A stretch of 64,000 nt of DNA from Aquibium sp. A9E412 (GTDB lineage: Bacteria; Pseudomonadota; Alphaproteobacteria; Rhizobiales; Rhizobiaceae): NCBI RefSeq assembly GCF_030398335.1, contig NZ_JAOAOP010000002.1:124001-188000 (forward strand). The letters are read 5' to 3'. The notes under the pieces are model-generated. The model did no database searches. It had not been told where the DNA came from and saw nothing but the letters and a program-made list of their open reading frames with translations. The number at the start of each line of letters is the position of its first letter. Position 1 is the stretch's first letter. Made by a program: the position numbers and the translations under genes. Below are positions 53,362 through 62,486 of this stretch, one piece after another.

Positions 53362-53784
53362 TCAGCCGACGATCTCGGTCTCGGCGAACCAGTAGGCGAT
53401 CTCCTGGGCGGCGGTCTCCGGCGCGTCGGAGCCATGCACGGAGTTCTCGCCGATCGAGCGGGCGTAGAGCTTGCGGACGGTGCCCTCGGCGGCGTCGGCC
53501 GGGTTGGTCGCGCCCATCACCTCGCGGTTCTTCGCGATCGCGTTCTCGCCTTCGAGAACCTGCACGACGGTCGGGCCCGACGACATGAAGTCGCACAGCT
53601 CGTCGAAGAACGGGCGCTCCTTGTGGACGGCGTAGAAGCCTTCCGCCTGGCGCCGGCTCATCCACACCCGCTTGGAGGCGACGACGCGCAGGCCGGCCTC
53701 CTCGAGCAGCTTGGTGATGGCGCCGGTCAGGTTGCGCTGCGTGGCGTCCGGCTTGATCATCGAGAAGGTGCGTTCGATCGCCAT
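53362..53784 (-). CDS. ndk: Nucleoside diphosphate kinase
   Basis: NDK of 140 residues, balancing NTP pools by phosphate exchange through a phosphohistidine. The active-site His117 is in [13 protein letters not shown]. The N-terminal [14 protein letters not shown] and [14 protein letters not shown] segments are typical. Complete and of normal length. It stands alone; AAGGACC precedes ATG 53784. It is convergent with the GGDEF-EAL gene across a hairpin terminator. Confidence 0.96.
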   Translation of the reverse strand: MAIERTFSMIKPDATQRNLTGAITKLLEEAGLRVVASKRVWMSRRQAEGFYAVHKERPFFDELCDFMSSGPTVVQVLEGENAIAKNREVMGATNPADAAEGTVRKLYARSIGENSVHGSDAPETAAQEIAYWFAETEIVG

Positions 53785-53870
53785 GAAAGGTCCTTCACTG
53801 TCTGGATTGGATACGCGGGAGGAAGATGGCGCGCTCTATAGCGGCCGGCACCGCAGATGTGAAGCGGCTT

Positions 53871-54563
53871 TCAGGCCGCCGCCGGCACGGCGCGGCCGAC
53901 ACCGCCGTGCAGATCGAGGCAGCGCTGGAACCACACGTCGACCCGGTCGTCGACCTCGAGCGGCCAGAACGGCGAGACCACGCGCAGCCATTGCAGCGCG
54001 CCGGCGACGATGTAGTCGGAGAAGAGCGGCCCCTCGCCGCCGATGAAGGGCTGCGCCTTGAGCATGCTGCGCAGCGGCAGCAGTGCTGCGGCGAACGCCT
54101 CGCGCAGGGCCGCCTCGCCCGGCCACACCTGTTCGAGCGGCCGGCCCATGCGCGCCTCGCGGCTCTCGCGGAAATAGCTCTGGTCCTCCGGCGCCAGCGC
54201 GTCGTGGATGTCCTTGAGCGCGGCCTGCGCGATCGGCGGGTGCAGCGTCGCCGCCGCCCAGCGCTCGACGAAGCGCGCCGCCGCCAGGCCGCCGGCGCCG
54301 TCGAACAGCGTCGGCCGGTCGGGATAGGTTTCCTCCAGATAGACCGCGATGGCGAAGGAGTCCGTCACCACCTGCTCGCCGTCGCGGATCACCGGCACGG
54401 TCTTCGACACGCCGCCCTCGACGCGCGGCACCTCGGTGAAGCCGGTCGGCACGCGCTCGAACTCGAGCTCCTTGTGGGCGAGCGCGAAGGCGACCTTCCA
54501 GCAGTGCGGGCTGAACGGGCGCGCGGTGTCGCGGCCGACGAGGTCATAGAGCAGGATCGTCAT
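53871..54563 (-). CDS. Glutathione S-transferase family protein
   Basis: GST of 230 residues. The thioredoxin-like domain starts TILLYDLVGRDTARPFSPHCWKVAFALAHK, where the Ser-Pro-His-Cys stretch near residue 22 may hold the catalytic residue. KTVPVIRDG with the cis-Pro near 55 and VTDSFAIAVYLEE near 68 form the glutathione site. A helical C-terminal domain follows. Layout suggests the beta-etherase/zeta-like bacterial GSTs; substrate unknown. It is divergent from DinB with a palindrome in the 66-bp gap. Confidence 0.87.
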   Translation of the reverse strand: MTILLYDLVGRDTARPFSPHCWKVAFALAHKELEFERVPTGFTEVPRVEGGVSKTVPVIRDGEQVVTDSFAIAVYLEETYPDRPTLFDGAGGLAAARFVERWAAATLHPPIAQAALKDIHDALAPEDQSYFRESREARMGRPLEQVWPGEAALREAFAAALLPLRSMLKAQPFIGGEGPLFSDYIVAGALQWLRVVSPFWPLEVDDRVDVWFQRCLDLHGGVGRAVPAAA

Positions 54564-54607
54564 TGCGGAAGTCTCCCGGGCAGTGATAATCTGTCAGCAT
54601 TGCTGAC
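54563..54607 (+). promoter_or_regulatory. Promoter and candidate operator between GST and DinB genes
   Basis: A candidate -35 TTGCGG (54563-54568), 16-bp spacer and -10 GATAAT (54585-54590) point toward DinB. The 15-bp dyad GTCAGCA-T-TGCTGAC (54593-54607) sits where transcription would start and would also lie in the control region of the divergent GST gene. This suggests a dimeric repressor controlling both. No regulator gene is adjacent. Confidence 0.5.
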
Positions 54608-54629
54608 CTTTTTACCATCGGAGGCGGCC

Positions 54630-55148
54630 ATGGACATGAAGGACGATTTCACGATGTTCGCGGCCTACAACGCGTGGGCCAACGGGCGTCTCTACGATGC
54701 CGCGGCAGCGCTCGACGTCAAGCAGTGGCGGGCCGAAACCGGTGCATTCTTCGGCTCCATGATGGGCACGCTCAACCACATCCTGGTCGCAGACCGCATC
54801 TGGATGAAGCGCTTCACCGGCCGGGGCGAGGCGCCCGACCGGCTCGACGCGATCGTGCACGAGACGTTCCAGGCGCTGCGCGAGGCGCGCGAGGCGGAGG
54901 ATGCGCGCATCCGCGCCTGGGTCGCCACGCTCGACGTCGCCGCGCTCGACGGCAGCTTCAGCTACGCTCGCGTCAGCGACGGGACCTCCGTCACCCAGCG
55001 GCTCGGACCGGCGCTGGCGCACTTCTTCAACCACCAGACGCACCATCGCGGCCAGGCGCACATGATCCTGTCGGTGCTCGGCCACACCCCGCCGGCGCTC
55101 GACCTGCTGTTCTTCCACCGCGCCGAGGCGGGCCGGGCCTTCGCGTGA
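54630..55148 (+). CDS. DinB-family protein
   Basis: Four-helix-bundle protein of 172 residues. The metal-binding histidine triad is visible: His in LNHILVADRIW near residue 47, and His in FNHQTHHRGQAHMIL near 133-137. Members include DinB/YfiT proteins and mycothiol- or bacillithiol-dependent S-transferases; in Gram-negative bacteria the function is mostly unknown. Pairing with a divergent GST fits a detoxification theme but is only inference. GGAGG lies 5 bp before ATG 54630, and a second ATG follows two codons later. Confidence 0.87.
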   Translation: MDMKDDFTMFAAYNAWANGRLYDAAAALDVKQWRAETGAFFGSMMGTLNHILVADRIWMKRFTGRGEAPDRLDAIVHETFQALREAREAEDARIRAWVATLDVAALDGSFSYARVSDGTSVTQRLGPALAHFFNHQTHHRGQAHMILSVLGHTPPALDLLFFHRAEAGRAFA

Positions 55149-55200
55149 GCCCGCCGCTGCGGGCTTGCGGCCGGCGGCCGGGCTGTGTCAAACCGGCGCC

Positions 55201-57078
55201 ATGCTGACCGTCACCGACCTGTCCCTGCGCGTCGCCGGGCGCCTGCTGATCGACCACGCCTCGCTGAGCCTGCCGGCCGGCGCGAAGGCCGGGCTCGTCG
55301 GTCGCAACGGCACCGGCAAGACGACGCTGTTCCGCGCCATCACCGGCGAGCTGCCATCGGAGACCGGCAGCATCGCGCTGCCGAAGAACACGCGCATCGG
55401 CCAGGTGGCGCAGGAGGCGCCGGGCACCGAGGAGCCGCTGATCGACATCGTGCTGAAGGCCGACCGCGAGCGGCTGGCGCTGATGCGCGAGGCGGAGACG
55501 GCGCGCGAGGCGCACCGCATCGCCGAGATCCACACCCGGCTGGCCGACATCGACGCCCATTCGGCGGAGGCGCGCGCGGCCGCCATCCTCGCCGGCCTCG
55601 GCTTCGACGCGGCGGCGCAGAAGCGGCCGGCCTCGTCGTTCTCCGGCGGCTGGCGCATGCGCGTCGCGCTCGCCGCGGTGCTGTTCGCCGAGCCCGACCT
55701 GCTGCTGCTCGACGAGCCGACCAATTATCTCGACCTTGAAGGCACGATGTGGCTGGAAAGCTACGTCGCGCGCTATCCGCACACCGTGCTTCTGATCAGC
55801 CACGACCGCGACCTGCTCAACCGGGCCGTCTCCTCGATCGTGCATCTGGAGGGCGGCAAGCTGACGCTGTGGCGCGGCGGCTACGACCAGTTCGAGCGCC
55901 AGTATGCCGAGCGCGCCGAGCTGCAGGAGAAGCAGCGCGTCAAGCAGGACGCCCAGCGCAAGCACATGGAGGCCTTCGTCGAGCGCTTCCGCTACAAGGC
56001 CTCGAAGGCGCGCCAGGCGCAGTCGCGGCTGAAGGCGCTCGAGCGGCTGAAGCCGGTCGCGGCGGCGGTCAACGAGAGCGTGCGGCCGTTCCGCTTTCCC
56101 GATCCCGACAAGGCGGTCGCCTCGCCGATCATCGCGCTCGACGGCGGCCAGGTCGGCTACACGCCGGGCAAGCCGGTCCTCAGGAACCTGACGCTGCGCA
56201 TCGACACCGACGACCGGATCGCGTTGCTCGGCGCCAACGGCAACGGCAAGTCGACCTTCGCCAAGCTGCTGTCGGGCCGGCTCGGCCTCGAGGCCGGCAC
56301 GATGACCGTGGCGCCCGGCCTGAAGGTGGCGATGTTCGCCCAGCACCAGCTCGAGGAGCTGCGCCCGGCCGAGAACGCGCACCAGCATGTGCGCCGGCTG
56401 ATGCCCGACGCGCCGGAGGCCAAGGTGCGCGCGCGGGTGGCGCAGTTCGGCCTGGCGACGGAGAAGATGGACACGCCGGCCAAGGACCTGTCGGGCGGCG
56501 AGAAGGCGCGGCTGCTGCTCGGCCTGTCGGCCTTCGAGGGGCCGAACCTGTTCATCCTCGACGAGCCGACCAACCATCTCGACATCGATTCGCGGCGCTC
56601 GCTGATCGACGCCCTCAACGCCTTCGACGGCGCGGTGATCCTGATCAGCCACGACCGCCACCTGATCGAGGCGACCGCCGACCGGCTGTGGCTGGTCGAC
56701 GGCGGCGGCGTGGCGCCGTTCGACGGCGACCTGTCGGACTACCGCCGGCAGGTGACCGGCGGCGGCAGCGAGCGGCGCGAGAAGCGCGAGGCCGACCGCC
56801 AGTCCAAGGCGGACAAGCGCCGCGAGGCGGCGCGCCGGCGTGCCGAGCTCGAGCCGCTGGCCAAGGAGATCAAGGCGACCGAGGGGCTGATCGAACGCAC
56901 CCGGAGGCGGCTGGCCGCGATCGAGACGGATCTCGCGGACCCGGCGCTCTACAACGGCGACAGCGCGCGCGCGACGGAGCTCGCCCGGGAGCGGGCCGAG
57001 CTCGCCGAGACGCTGGCGCGCCACGAGGACGCCTGGCTGCGGCTGTCGGAACGCTACGAGGAGGAGCTGGCGTCATGA
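55201..57078 (+). CDS. ABC-F family ATPase (Uup/YheS type)
   Basis: Soluble protein of 625 residues with two ABC cassettes and no membrane domain. Cassette 1 has Walker A GRNGTGKTT near 37 and signature FSGGWRM near 148. The inter-cassette linker (about 240-300) is highly charged (ERFRYKASKARQAQSRLKALERL). Cassette 2 has GANGNGKST near 345 and LSGGEKARLLLGLS near 432. A charged coiled-coil tail runs from about 515 to 625. ABC-F proteins act on ribosomes; the tail favours the Uup/YheS group rather than antibiotic-resistance types. Its stop overlaps the crotonase start (ATGA). Confidence 0.92.
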   Translation: MLTVTDLSLRVAGRLLIDHASLSLPAGAKAGLVGRNGTGKTTLFRAITGELPSETGSIALPKNTRIGQVAQEAPGTEEPLIDIVLKADRERLALMREAETAREAHRIAEIHTRLADIDAHSAEARAAAILAGLGFDAAAQKRPASSFSGGWRMRVALAAVLFAEPDLLLLDEPTNYLDLEGTMWLESYVARYPHTVLLISHDRDLLNRAVSSIVHLEGGKLTLWRGGYDQFERQYAERAELQEKQRVKQDAQRKHMEAFVERFRYKASKARQAQSRLKALERLKPVAAAVNESVRPFRFPDPDKAVASPIIALDGGQVGYTPGKPVLRNLTLRIDTDDRIALLGANGNGKSTFAKLLSGRLGLEAGTMTVAPGLKVAMFAQHQLEELRPAENAHQHVRRLMPDAPEAKVRARVAQFGLATEKMDTPAKDLSGGEKARLLLGLSAFEGPNLFILDEPTNHLDIDSRRSLIDALNAFDGAVILISHDRHLIEATADRLWLVDGGGVAPFDGDLSDYRRQVTGGGSERREKREADRQSKADKRREAARRRAELEPLAKEIKATEGLIERTRRRLAAIETDLADPALYNGDSARATELARERAELAETLARHEDAWLRLSERYEEELAS

Positions 57079-57878
57079 CGATCGAGGTGGAGAAGCTCGA
57101 CGCGATCACCGTCGTGCGCATCACGCGGCCGGAGGCGCGCAACGCCGTCGACCCGGAGACGGCGCGCGCGCTGTTCGAGGCCTTCGTCGCCTTCGGCCGC
57201 GACGACGACGCCAGGGTGGCGGTGCTGACCGGCGTGCCGGGCGCCTTCTGCGCCGGCTTCGACCTCAAGCGGGCGGCGACCGTCGACGAGGACTGGTTCG
57301 CCGCGCTCGACCTCGACGAGCGCTGGCACGACCCGGCCGAGGACGCGCGCCAGGGGCCGATGGGGCCGACGCGGCTCCTGCTGCCCAAGCCGGTCATCGC
57401 CGCCGTCTCGGGACCGGCCGTCGCCGGCGGCATGGAGCTGGCGCTGTGGTGCGACATGCGGGTGATGGAGCGCTCGGCCTATATGGGCGTCTACTGCCGG
57501 CGCTGGGGCGTGCCGCTGATCGACGGCGGCACGGTGCGCCTGCCGCGCGTCGTCGGGCACGGCCGGGCGATGGACCTGATCCTGACCGGCCGCAAGGTGG
57601 AGGCCGAGGAGGCGCTGGCGATCGGGCTCGCCAACCGGGTCGTCGACGACGGCACCGCGGTCGACGAAGCCGTGGCGCTCGCCCGCGAGCTCGCCCGCTT
57701 TCCGCAGGCCTGCATGCGCGCCGACCGCGCCTCGGCGATCCGCCAGTGGTCGCTCGACCCGGCGGCGGCCCTGGTCAGCGAGTGGAAGAGCGCGGCGACC
57801 TTCCGCTCGGAGGGCGCGGCCGGCGCGGCGCGCTTCGCCGCCGGCAAGGGCCGGTCGGGCGATTTCGGCGAGATCTGA
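57075..57878 (+). CDS. Enoyl-CoA hydratase/isomerase (crotonase) family protein
   Basis: Crotonase-fold protein of 267 residues. The two oxyanion-hole segments are clear: AFCAGFDLK near 55 and GPAVAGGMELALWCDMRV near 113. Glu in GGMELA matches one of the catalytic glutamates of enoyl-CoA hydratase, but the second is not conserved: WGVPLIDGG has Leu at the expected Glu. Hydratase activity is therefore doubtful; isomerase, hydrolase or another crotonase reaction is equally possible. It overlaps the ABC-F gene by 4 bp and precedes the HAD gene by 5 bp. Confidence 0.88.
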   Translation: MTIEVEKLDAITVVRITRPEARNAVDPETARALFEAFVAFGRDDDARVAVLTGVPGAFCAGFDLKRAATVDEDWFAALDLDERWHDPAEDARQGPMGPTRLLLPKPVIAAVSGPAVAGGMELALWCDMRVMERSAYMGVYCRRWGVPLIDGGTVRLPRVVGHGRAMDLILTGRKVEAEEALAIGLANRVVDDGTAVDEAVALARELARFPQACMRADRASAIRQWSLDPAAALVSEWKSAATFRSEGAAGAARFAAGKGRSGDFGEI

Positions 57879-57883
57879 CGGCG

Positions 57884-58582
57884 ATGGCGACGCGGCCGAG
57901 CACCATCGGCTTCGATGCCGACGACACGCTGTGGCAGAACGAGCAGTTCTACCGGCTCACCGAGGCGCGCTTCACCGGACTGCTGGCCGACTATGCCGAG
58001 CCCGGCACGGTGTCGGACCGGCTGCTCGCCGCCGAGCGCCGCAACCTCGCCAAGTACGGCTTCGGCATCAAGGGCTTCACGCTGTCGATGATCGAGACGG
58101 CGATCGAGGTCACCGAGGCGCGGGTGCCGTCCTCCGTGATCGCCGAGATCCTCGCCGCCGGGCGCGCCATGCACGACCACCCGGTCGAGCCGCTGCCGCA
58201 TGCCCGCGCGACGCTCGAGACGCTGGCCGGGCGCTACCGCATCGTGCTGATCACCAAGGGCGACCTGTTCGACCAGGAGCGCAAGCTGGCGCAGTCGGGG
58301 CTGGGCGCGCTGTTCGACGCCGTCGAGATCGTCAGCGACAAGACGCGGGCGTCCTACGAGCGCGTCTTCGCGCAGCACGGCGACGGCGCGGCGCGCGCCG
58401 TGATGGTCGGCAACTCGCTGAAGTCCGACGTCAGGCCGGCGCTCGAGGCCGGCGGCTGGGGCGTGCACGTGCCGCACGACCTGACCTGGGCGCTGGAGCA
58501 CGACACGGTGCCGCAGGACCAGCCGCGCTTCCACCGCATCGCCCATCTCGGCGAGCTGGTGCCGCTGGTCGAGGCGTTGTAG
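57884..58582 (+). CDS. HAD-superfamily hydrolase
   Basis: HAD protein of 232 residues. Motif I is FDADDTLW (nucleophile Asp13 and Asp15 region), motif II LITKGD near 124, motif III Lys in SDKTR and motif IV GNSLKSDVRPA near 169. The helical cap between motifs I and II makes it a subclass I (haloacid dehalogenase/phosphatase-like) member. Substrate unknown. It is third in the ABC-F/crotonase/HAD run, spaced 5 bp from the crotonase gene, so transcription is probably shared though the functions look unrelated. Confidence 0.88.
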   Translation: MATRPSTIGFDADDTLWQNEQFYRLTEARFTGLLADYAEPGTVSDRLLAAERRNLAKYGFGIKGFTLSMIETAIEVTEARVPSSVIAEILAAGRAMHDHPVEPLPHARATLETLAGRYRIVLITKGDLFDQERKLAQSGLGALFDAVEIVSDKTRASYERVFAQHGDGAARAVMVGNSLKSDVRPALEAGGWGVHVPHDLTWALEHDTVPQDQPRFHRIAHLGELVPLVEAL

Positions 58583-58699
58583 CGCGTCGCGGCCAAAGGC
58601 GCGCGGCGCCGGCCGACGACACCGGGCGATGCCGTTGCATCCGCCGCGCGGCGGCGACGCGCGGCGCGACGGCCTGTCTTTGAGGCGCCCGTCGCCGCG

Positions 58700-59311
58700 T
58701 CAGCCGCCCCTGCCCCAGCGCCGCGGCGGCGGCGCTGCGGCCGGCTTCCGCCGGCGGCGGCGCAGGGCCAGCACGAAACCGACGAAGCCGACGGCGATCA
58801 GCACGTAGCCGACCGGCGGCACGCGCGGGTCGAGCTCGAAGGCGGTGGCGCGCAGCACCAGGTCGACCGCCGCGACCGTCGCGCCGCCGGCCTCGCCGAA
58901 CGCAATCGCGAAGCGGTAGGCGTCGCCGTCCACCGGATCGATGAGGCCGGCCTCGGCGCGATAGATCTGGGTGGTGCCCTGCGGGCTGGTCGACTGCGGG
59001 TTGGAATCGACGAAGGTGAGACGCCGTTCCAGCACCGTGCGGCCCTCGGTCCGCGCGCGCAGCACGAGCACCGTGCGCGCGGCGGCCGGGCTGAAGGTGC
59101 CGCGCGTGGTCAGGTCGACGAGCACCCGCACCGGCGCGTCGGACGGCGCCAGCATCGCCTCGGCGCTGCGCAAGCCGGTGTCCGGCTCGTAGAGCCGCCA
59201 GCTGCCGATCTCGTAGCCGGAGATGTTGTAGACCGCCCACGGATAGACGGCGCCGAGCACCAGCCCGGCGAGCAGCATCAGCGCGAAGAGGACGCGCAGC
59301 GCGACGACCAC
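58700..59311 (-). CDS. Membrane protein of unknown function
   Basis: Protein of about 203 residues that I do not recognise. A helix at about 4-24 and another at about 165-185 bracket a region of roughly 135 residues that would face the periplasm. That region is beta-rich (VRVLVDLTTRGTFSPAAARTVLVLRART, then ERRLTFVDSNPQ). The C-terminus is a basic Arg/Pro-rich cytoplasmic tail (RRRRRKPAAAPPPRRWGRGG). GTG 59311 is inferred because it directly follows the holC stop and an AGAAGAAGG site lies in the holC end. Probably translated with pepA-holC. Confidence 0.65.
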   Translation of the reverse strand: MVVALRVLFALMLLAGLVLGAVYPWAVYNISGYEIGSWRLYEPDTGLRSAEAMLAPSDAPVRVLVDLTTRGTFSPAAARTVLVLRARTEGRTVLERRLTFVDSNPQSTSPQGTTQIYRAEAGLIDPVDGDAYRFAIAFGEAGGATVAAVDLVLRATAFELDPRVPPVGYVLIAVGFVGFVLALRRRRRKPAAAPPPRRWGRGG

Positions 59312-59313
59312 CG

Positions 59314-59760
59314 TCAGGCCTTCTTCTGCCAGCGCCGGTCCGGTCCCTGCTGCCAGTAGGTGACAGCGTGGCCGGCCCCCTTGAGCGCCTTCCAGTGGCG
59401 CCGCGCCGCCTCGAGCTGGGCGGTGTCGTGGCCGTCGAACAGGAACACCGCGCGCGCATAGCCGTCGAGCGTGCCGGGCTCGGCGCCATCGACCAGGAAG
59501 CGGATGGCCGCGCCGTTCGGATTGCCGTCGCTCACCGTGAGCAGCACCGGCTGGTCGGCGGCATGCGCGTCGCGGTCGGTGCCGTGGGCGAGGAAGGAAT
59601 CGTCGCGATAGGTCCACAGCGCCGCGTCGAGCGCGTCGCGCCGCTCCTCGCTCGCCGTCTGCACGGCGACGCGCCAGCCGCGCTCGAGGCTCTTTTCCAC
59701 GAGCGGCGGCAGCGCCTCCTCCAGCGTCGATTCGGTGAGGTGGTAGAACAGGATCTCCAA
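59314..59760 (-). CDS. holC: DNA polymerase III subunit chi
   Basis: Chi subunit of 148 residues, linking the clamp loader to SSB. Typical features are EILFYHLTESTLEEALPPLVEKSLERGWRVAV at the N-terminus, the central DDSFLAHGT (matching FLPHG-type blocks) and VFLFDGHD near 110, and the C-terminal YWQQG. The start is probably TTG 59760: it lies 7 bp after the pepA stop with GAGGG upstream, and no ATG fits. pepA-holC is a conserved order in proteobacteria, which supports the call. Confidence 0.88.
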   Translation of the reverse strand: MEILFYHLTESTLEEALPPLVEKSLERGWRVAVQTASEERRDALDAALWTYRDDSFLAHGTDRDAHAADQPVLLTVSDGNPNGAAIRFLVDGAEPGTLDGYARAVFLFDGHDTAQLEAARRHWKALKGAGHAVTYWQQGPDRRWQKKA

Positions 59761-59767
59761 GCCCCGG

Positions 59768-61264
59768 CTAGCCCTCGTAGTGGTCGGCCACCAGCCGGTC
59801 GAGCAGCCGCACGCCGTAGCCTGAGCCCCAGGAGCGGTTGACCTCCGACGACGGCGAGGCCATCGCCGTGCCGGCGACGTCGAGATGCGCCCACGGCGTG
59901 TCCTTGACGAAGCGCTGCAGGAACTGCGCCGCGGTGATGGCGCCGGCGTGGCGGCCGCCGACATTCTTCATGTCGGCGAACTTGGAATCGATCAGCTTGT
60001 CGTACTCGCTGCCGAGCGGCATGCGCCACACCTTCTCCGCCGTCGCCCTGCCGGCCGCCGTCAGGCGCTCGGCCAGCTCGTCGTCGTTGGAGAACAGGCC
60101 GGCATGGGCGTTGCCGAGCGCCACCAGGATGGCCCCGGTCAGCGTCGCCAGGTTGACCATGAACTGCGGCGCGAAGCGGTCGTTGCAGTACCACAGAAGG
60201 TCGGCGAGCACGAGCCGGCCCTCGGCGTCGGTGTTGATGACCTCGATCGTCTGGCCCGACATCGAGGTGACGATGTCGCCGGGACGCTGCGCCAGGCCGT
60301 CCGGCATGTTCTCCACCAGGCCGATGATGCCGACCGCGTTGACCTTGGCCGAGCGGCCGGCGAGCGCCTGCATCAGGCCGACGACCGTGGCCGCGCCGGC
60401 CATGTCGCCCTTCATGTCCTCCATGCCGCCGGCCGGCTTGATGGAGATGCCGCCGGTGTCGAACACCACGCCCTTGCCGATGAAGGCGACAGGCTTCTGC
60501 CGCGCCTTGCCGCCGTTCCAGCGCATCACGGCCACGCGCGGCGGGCGGGCGGAGCCCTGGCCGACGGCGAGCAGCGCGCGCATGCCGAGCTTGCCGAGCT
60601 CCTTCTCGGTCAGGATCTCGACCTCGACGCCGAGCGACCGGAGCTCCCGGGCGCGGTCGGCGAACTCCTGCGGGCCGAGCACGTTGGCCGGCTCGTTGAC
60701 GAGGTCGCGCGCCGTCATCACGCCGTCGCCGATCGCCTCCAGCCGCGCGAAGGCCTTCTTGGCGGCGGCGGGATCGGCGCAGTGGACGGTCACCCTGGCC
60801 GCCTTGCCGCGATCGGCCTTGCCGTTGTCCTCGTCCTTCCGCGTCTTGTACTTGTCGAAGGCGTAGCTGCGCAGCAGGACGCCGAGGCCGAGCGCGGCGG
60901 CGGCCTCGGCCGACACCTCGGCGTCGGCCACCTGGGCGATGATGGCGATCTCGGTCGCCTTGCCGGCAGCCGCCGCGGCCGCGCCGCCGGCCTTCAGCCA
61001 GGTGTCCTCGGTGATCTCGGCCGGCTTGCCGACGCCGACGGCGACCAGCCGGTCAAGCGCGCTGCCGCCCGGCGCCAGCACCTCGACGCTCTTGCCGGGC
61101 TTGCCGGAGAACCCGGCCGTCTTCGACGCCCTGGAGAGCACGCCGTCGGGGTCGCAGGCCGCCGCGTCGGGCGACAGCGCGCCGTCCTGCGGCATGAGCA
61201 CGACGACCGTGCCCTTCTTCGGGGTGGCGGGCTTGGCAAAGGTGATTGTCGGGCGTTTGGCCAT
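59768..61264 (-). CDS. pepA: Leucyl aminopeptidase (M17)
   Basis: Hexameric metallo-aminopeptidase of 498 residues. The catalytic C-terminal domain shows [27 protein letters not shown] near 262 (metal Lys and Asp), the signature [12 protein letters not shown] near 342 and the downstream [13 protein letters not shown] tail. The N-terminal regulatory domain is present. It releases N-terminal amino acids; E. coli PepA also binds DNA, which cannot be judged here. First of three same-strand genes (pepA, holC, unknown). A GGAAC-N16-GGTT sequence at 61355-61331 is a weak sigma-EcfG-like match. Confidence 0.95.
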   Translation of the reverse strand: MAKRPTITFAKPATPKKGTVVVLMPQDGALSPDAAACDPDGVLSRASKTAGFSGKPGKSVEVLAPGGSALDRLVAVGVGKPAEITEDTWLKAGGAAAAAAGKATEIAIIAQVADAEVSAEAAAALGLGVLLRSYAFDKYKTRKDEDNGKADRGKAARVTVHCADPAAAKKAFARLEAIGDGVMTARDLVNEPANVLGPQEFADRARELRSLGVEVEILTEKELGKLGMRALLAVGQGSARPPRVAVMRWNGGKARQKPVAFIGKGVVFDTGGISIKPAGGMEDMKGDMAGAATVVGLMQALAGRSAKVNAVGIIGLVENMPDGLAQRPGDIVTSMSGQTIEVINTDAEGRLVLADLLWYCNDRFAPQFMVNLATLTGAILVALGNAHAGLFSNDDELAERLTAAGRATAEKVWRMPLGSEYDKLIDSKFADMKNVGGRHAGAITAAQFLQRFVKDTPWAHLDVAGTAMASPSSEVNRSWGSGYGVRLLDRLVADHYEG

Positions 61265-61528
61265 GTCTCATCCGTTTCAGCGTGCTGTCGTCGAAATCCG
61301 CGCGATCTTGGGCGTTTCCGCCCGGAAGGCAACCCCTGCCGACGGCCGCCGTTCCCGGCGACGGGCGAGCGGCGATCCATCGCAGCCGCGGCATGCGGCG
61401 CGGGCTTGCCAACCGGCGAAATGCTTCGCATTCTCCGCGCCGTTTTGCAAAAGGCGACGGCGGCGCGGCAACGACCGGCCGCCGCAGCCGACCGGCGGGG
61501 CGGCCGGTAGCGGGCAATTGGGGTAAGA

Positions 61529-62314
61529 ATGGCTGCAAGGGGTGCACCCGAACGGGATGCCACAGAACCGCTCGCCGTGTTCGGGCGCGGCTCGGTGGTG
61601 TCCGGACTGACGCTGTTCCTGGTCGGCGCGCTCTTCCTGTTCGCGCTGGCGCCGGGGCTCGACCGCTGGGCGAGCACGCTGTTCTTCCTGGCCGCCGACT
61701 GCGCCGAGGGCGCGCCCGCCGCGCGCGTGTGCGGCGGCTTCCCGGCCTCGGCCGATCCGACGCTGATCGCCGTGCGCAACTTCTTCCACGTGCTGCCGGC
61801 GACGCTCGCCGTGGCGCTGCTCGCCATCGTGCTGGTGCGCATGGTGCGTCCGCCGCGCCTGCGCGACCCGTTCAACCTGACGGCTCTGGTGGCGCTCGGC
61901 AGCCTGATCGCGTCGTCGGCGGTGCTCGTCAACCTGCTGCTCAAGGAGTTCTCGGGCCGGCCGCGGCCGCGCGACACCGAGCTGTTCGGCGGCACGCAGC
62001 CCTTCGTGCCGGTCGGCGAGTTCACCGATCTTTGCGCCCGCAACTGCTCGTTCGTGTCGGGCGAGGCGTCGGCCGCGTTCTGGCTGCCCTGCCTGGTGCC
62101 GCTGTTTCCCGCGCGCCTGCGCGGCGCGGCGCTGGTCGTCACGCTCGCCGTCGCGGTGTTCGTGTCCATGCTGCGCGTCGCCTTCGGCGGCCACTACCTG
62201 TCGGACGTGACGATCGCCGGCGGCCTGACCCTGTGGGTCTTCGCGCTCGCCTCGCTGGCCACCCGCAAGCTGATGGCAAGCGGCGCGCCCGCCGCCGCCG
62301 GGCGCCGGCCCTGA
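61529..62314 (+). CDS. PAP2-family membrane phosphatase
   Basis: Six-helix phosphatase of 261 residues. Motif 1 is KEFSGRPRP (Lys139), motif 2 CSFVSGEAS (177-179), and motif 3 LRVAFGGHYLSD (His222). Motif 2 has Ser-Gly-Glu where most PAP2 enzymes have Ser-Gly-His, the position of the assisting acid. A similar SGEAS form occurs, as far as I recall, in some alphaproteobacterial lipid phosphatases. Likely substrates are undecaprenyl diphosphate or lipid A phosphates, by family only. It lies between divergent pepA and lptF. Confidence 0.87.
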   Translation: MAARGAPERDATEPLAVFGRGSVVSGLTLFLVGALFLFALAPGLDRWASTLFFLAADCAEGAPAARVCGGFPASADPTLIAVRNFFHVLPATLAVALLAIVLVRMVRPPRLRDPFNLTALVALGSLIASSAVLVNLLLKEFSGRPRPRDTELFGGTQPFVPVGEFTDLCARNCSFVSGEASAAFWLPCLVPLFPARLRGAALVVTLAVAVFVSMLRVAFGGHYLSDVTIAGGLTLWVFALASLATRKLMASGAPAAAGRRP

Positions 62315-62486
62315 GCGTTGCCCGGCTGCATCAGGGTTTTCTTAACCACGCCGGTTCGTCCAATTTTAGCCAATCTGCGGTTCGATCAGGTGGAGGACGG
62401 GTGTACCCTGGCGTGGCGTCGCATGCGGCGCATTCCACGGGGGCCCGCGCCCCGTGCCGCAAGACGACAGGCCAAGCCCGCGCGCC

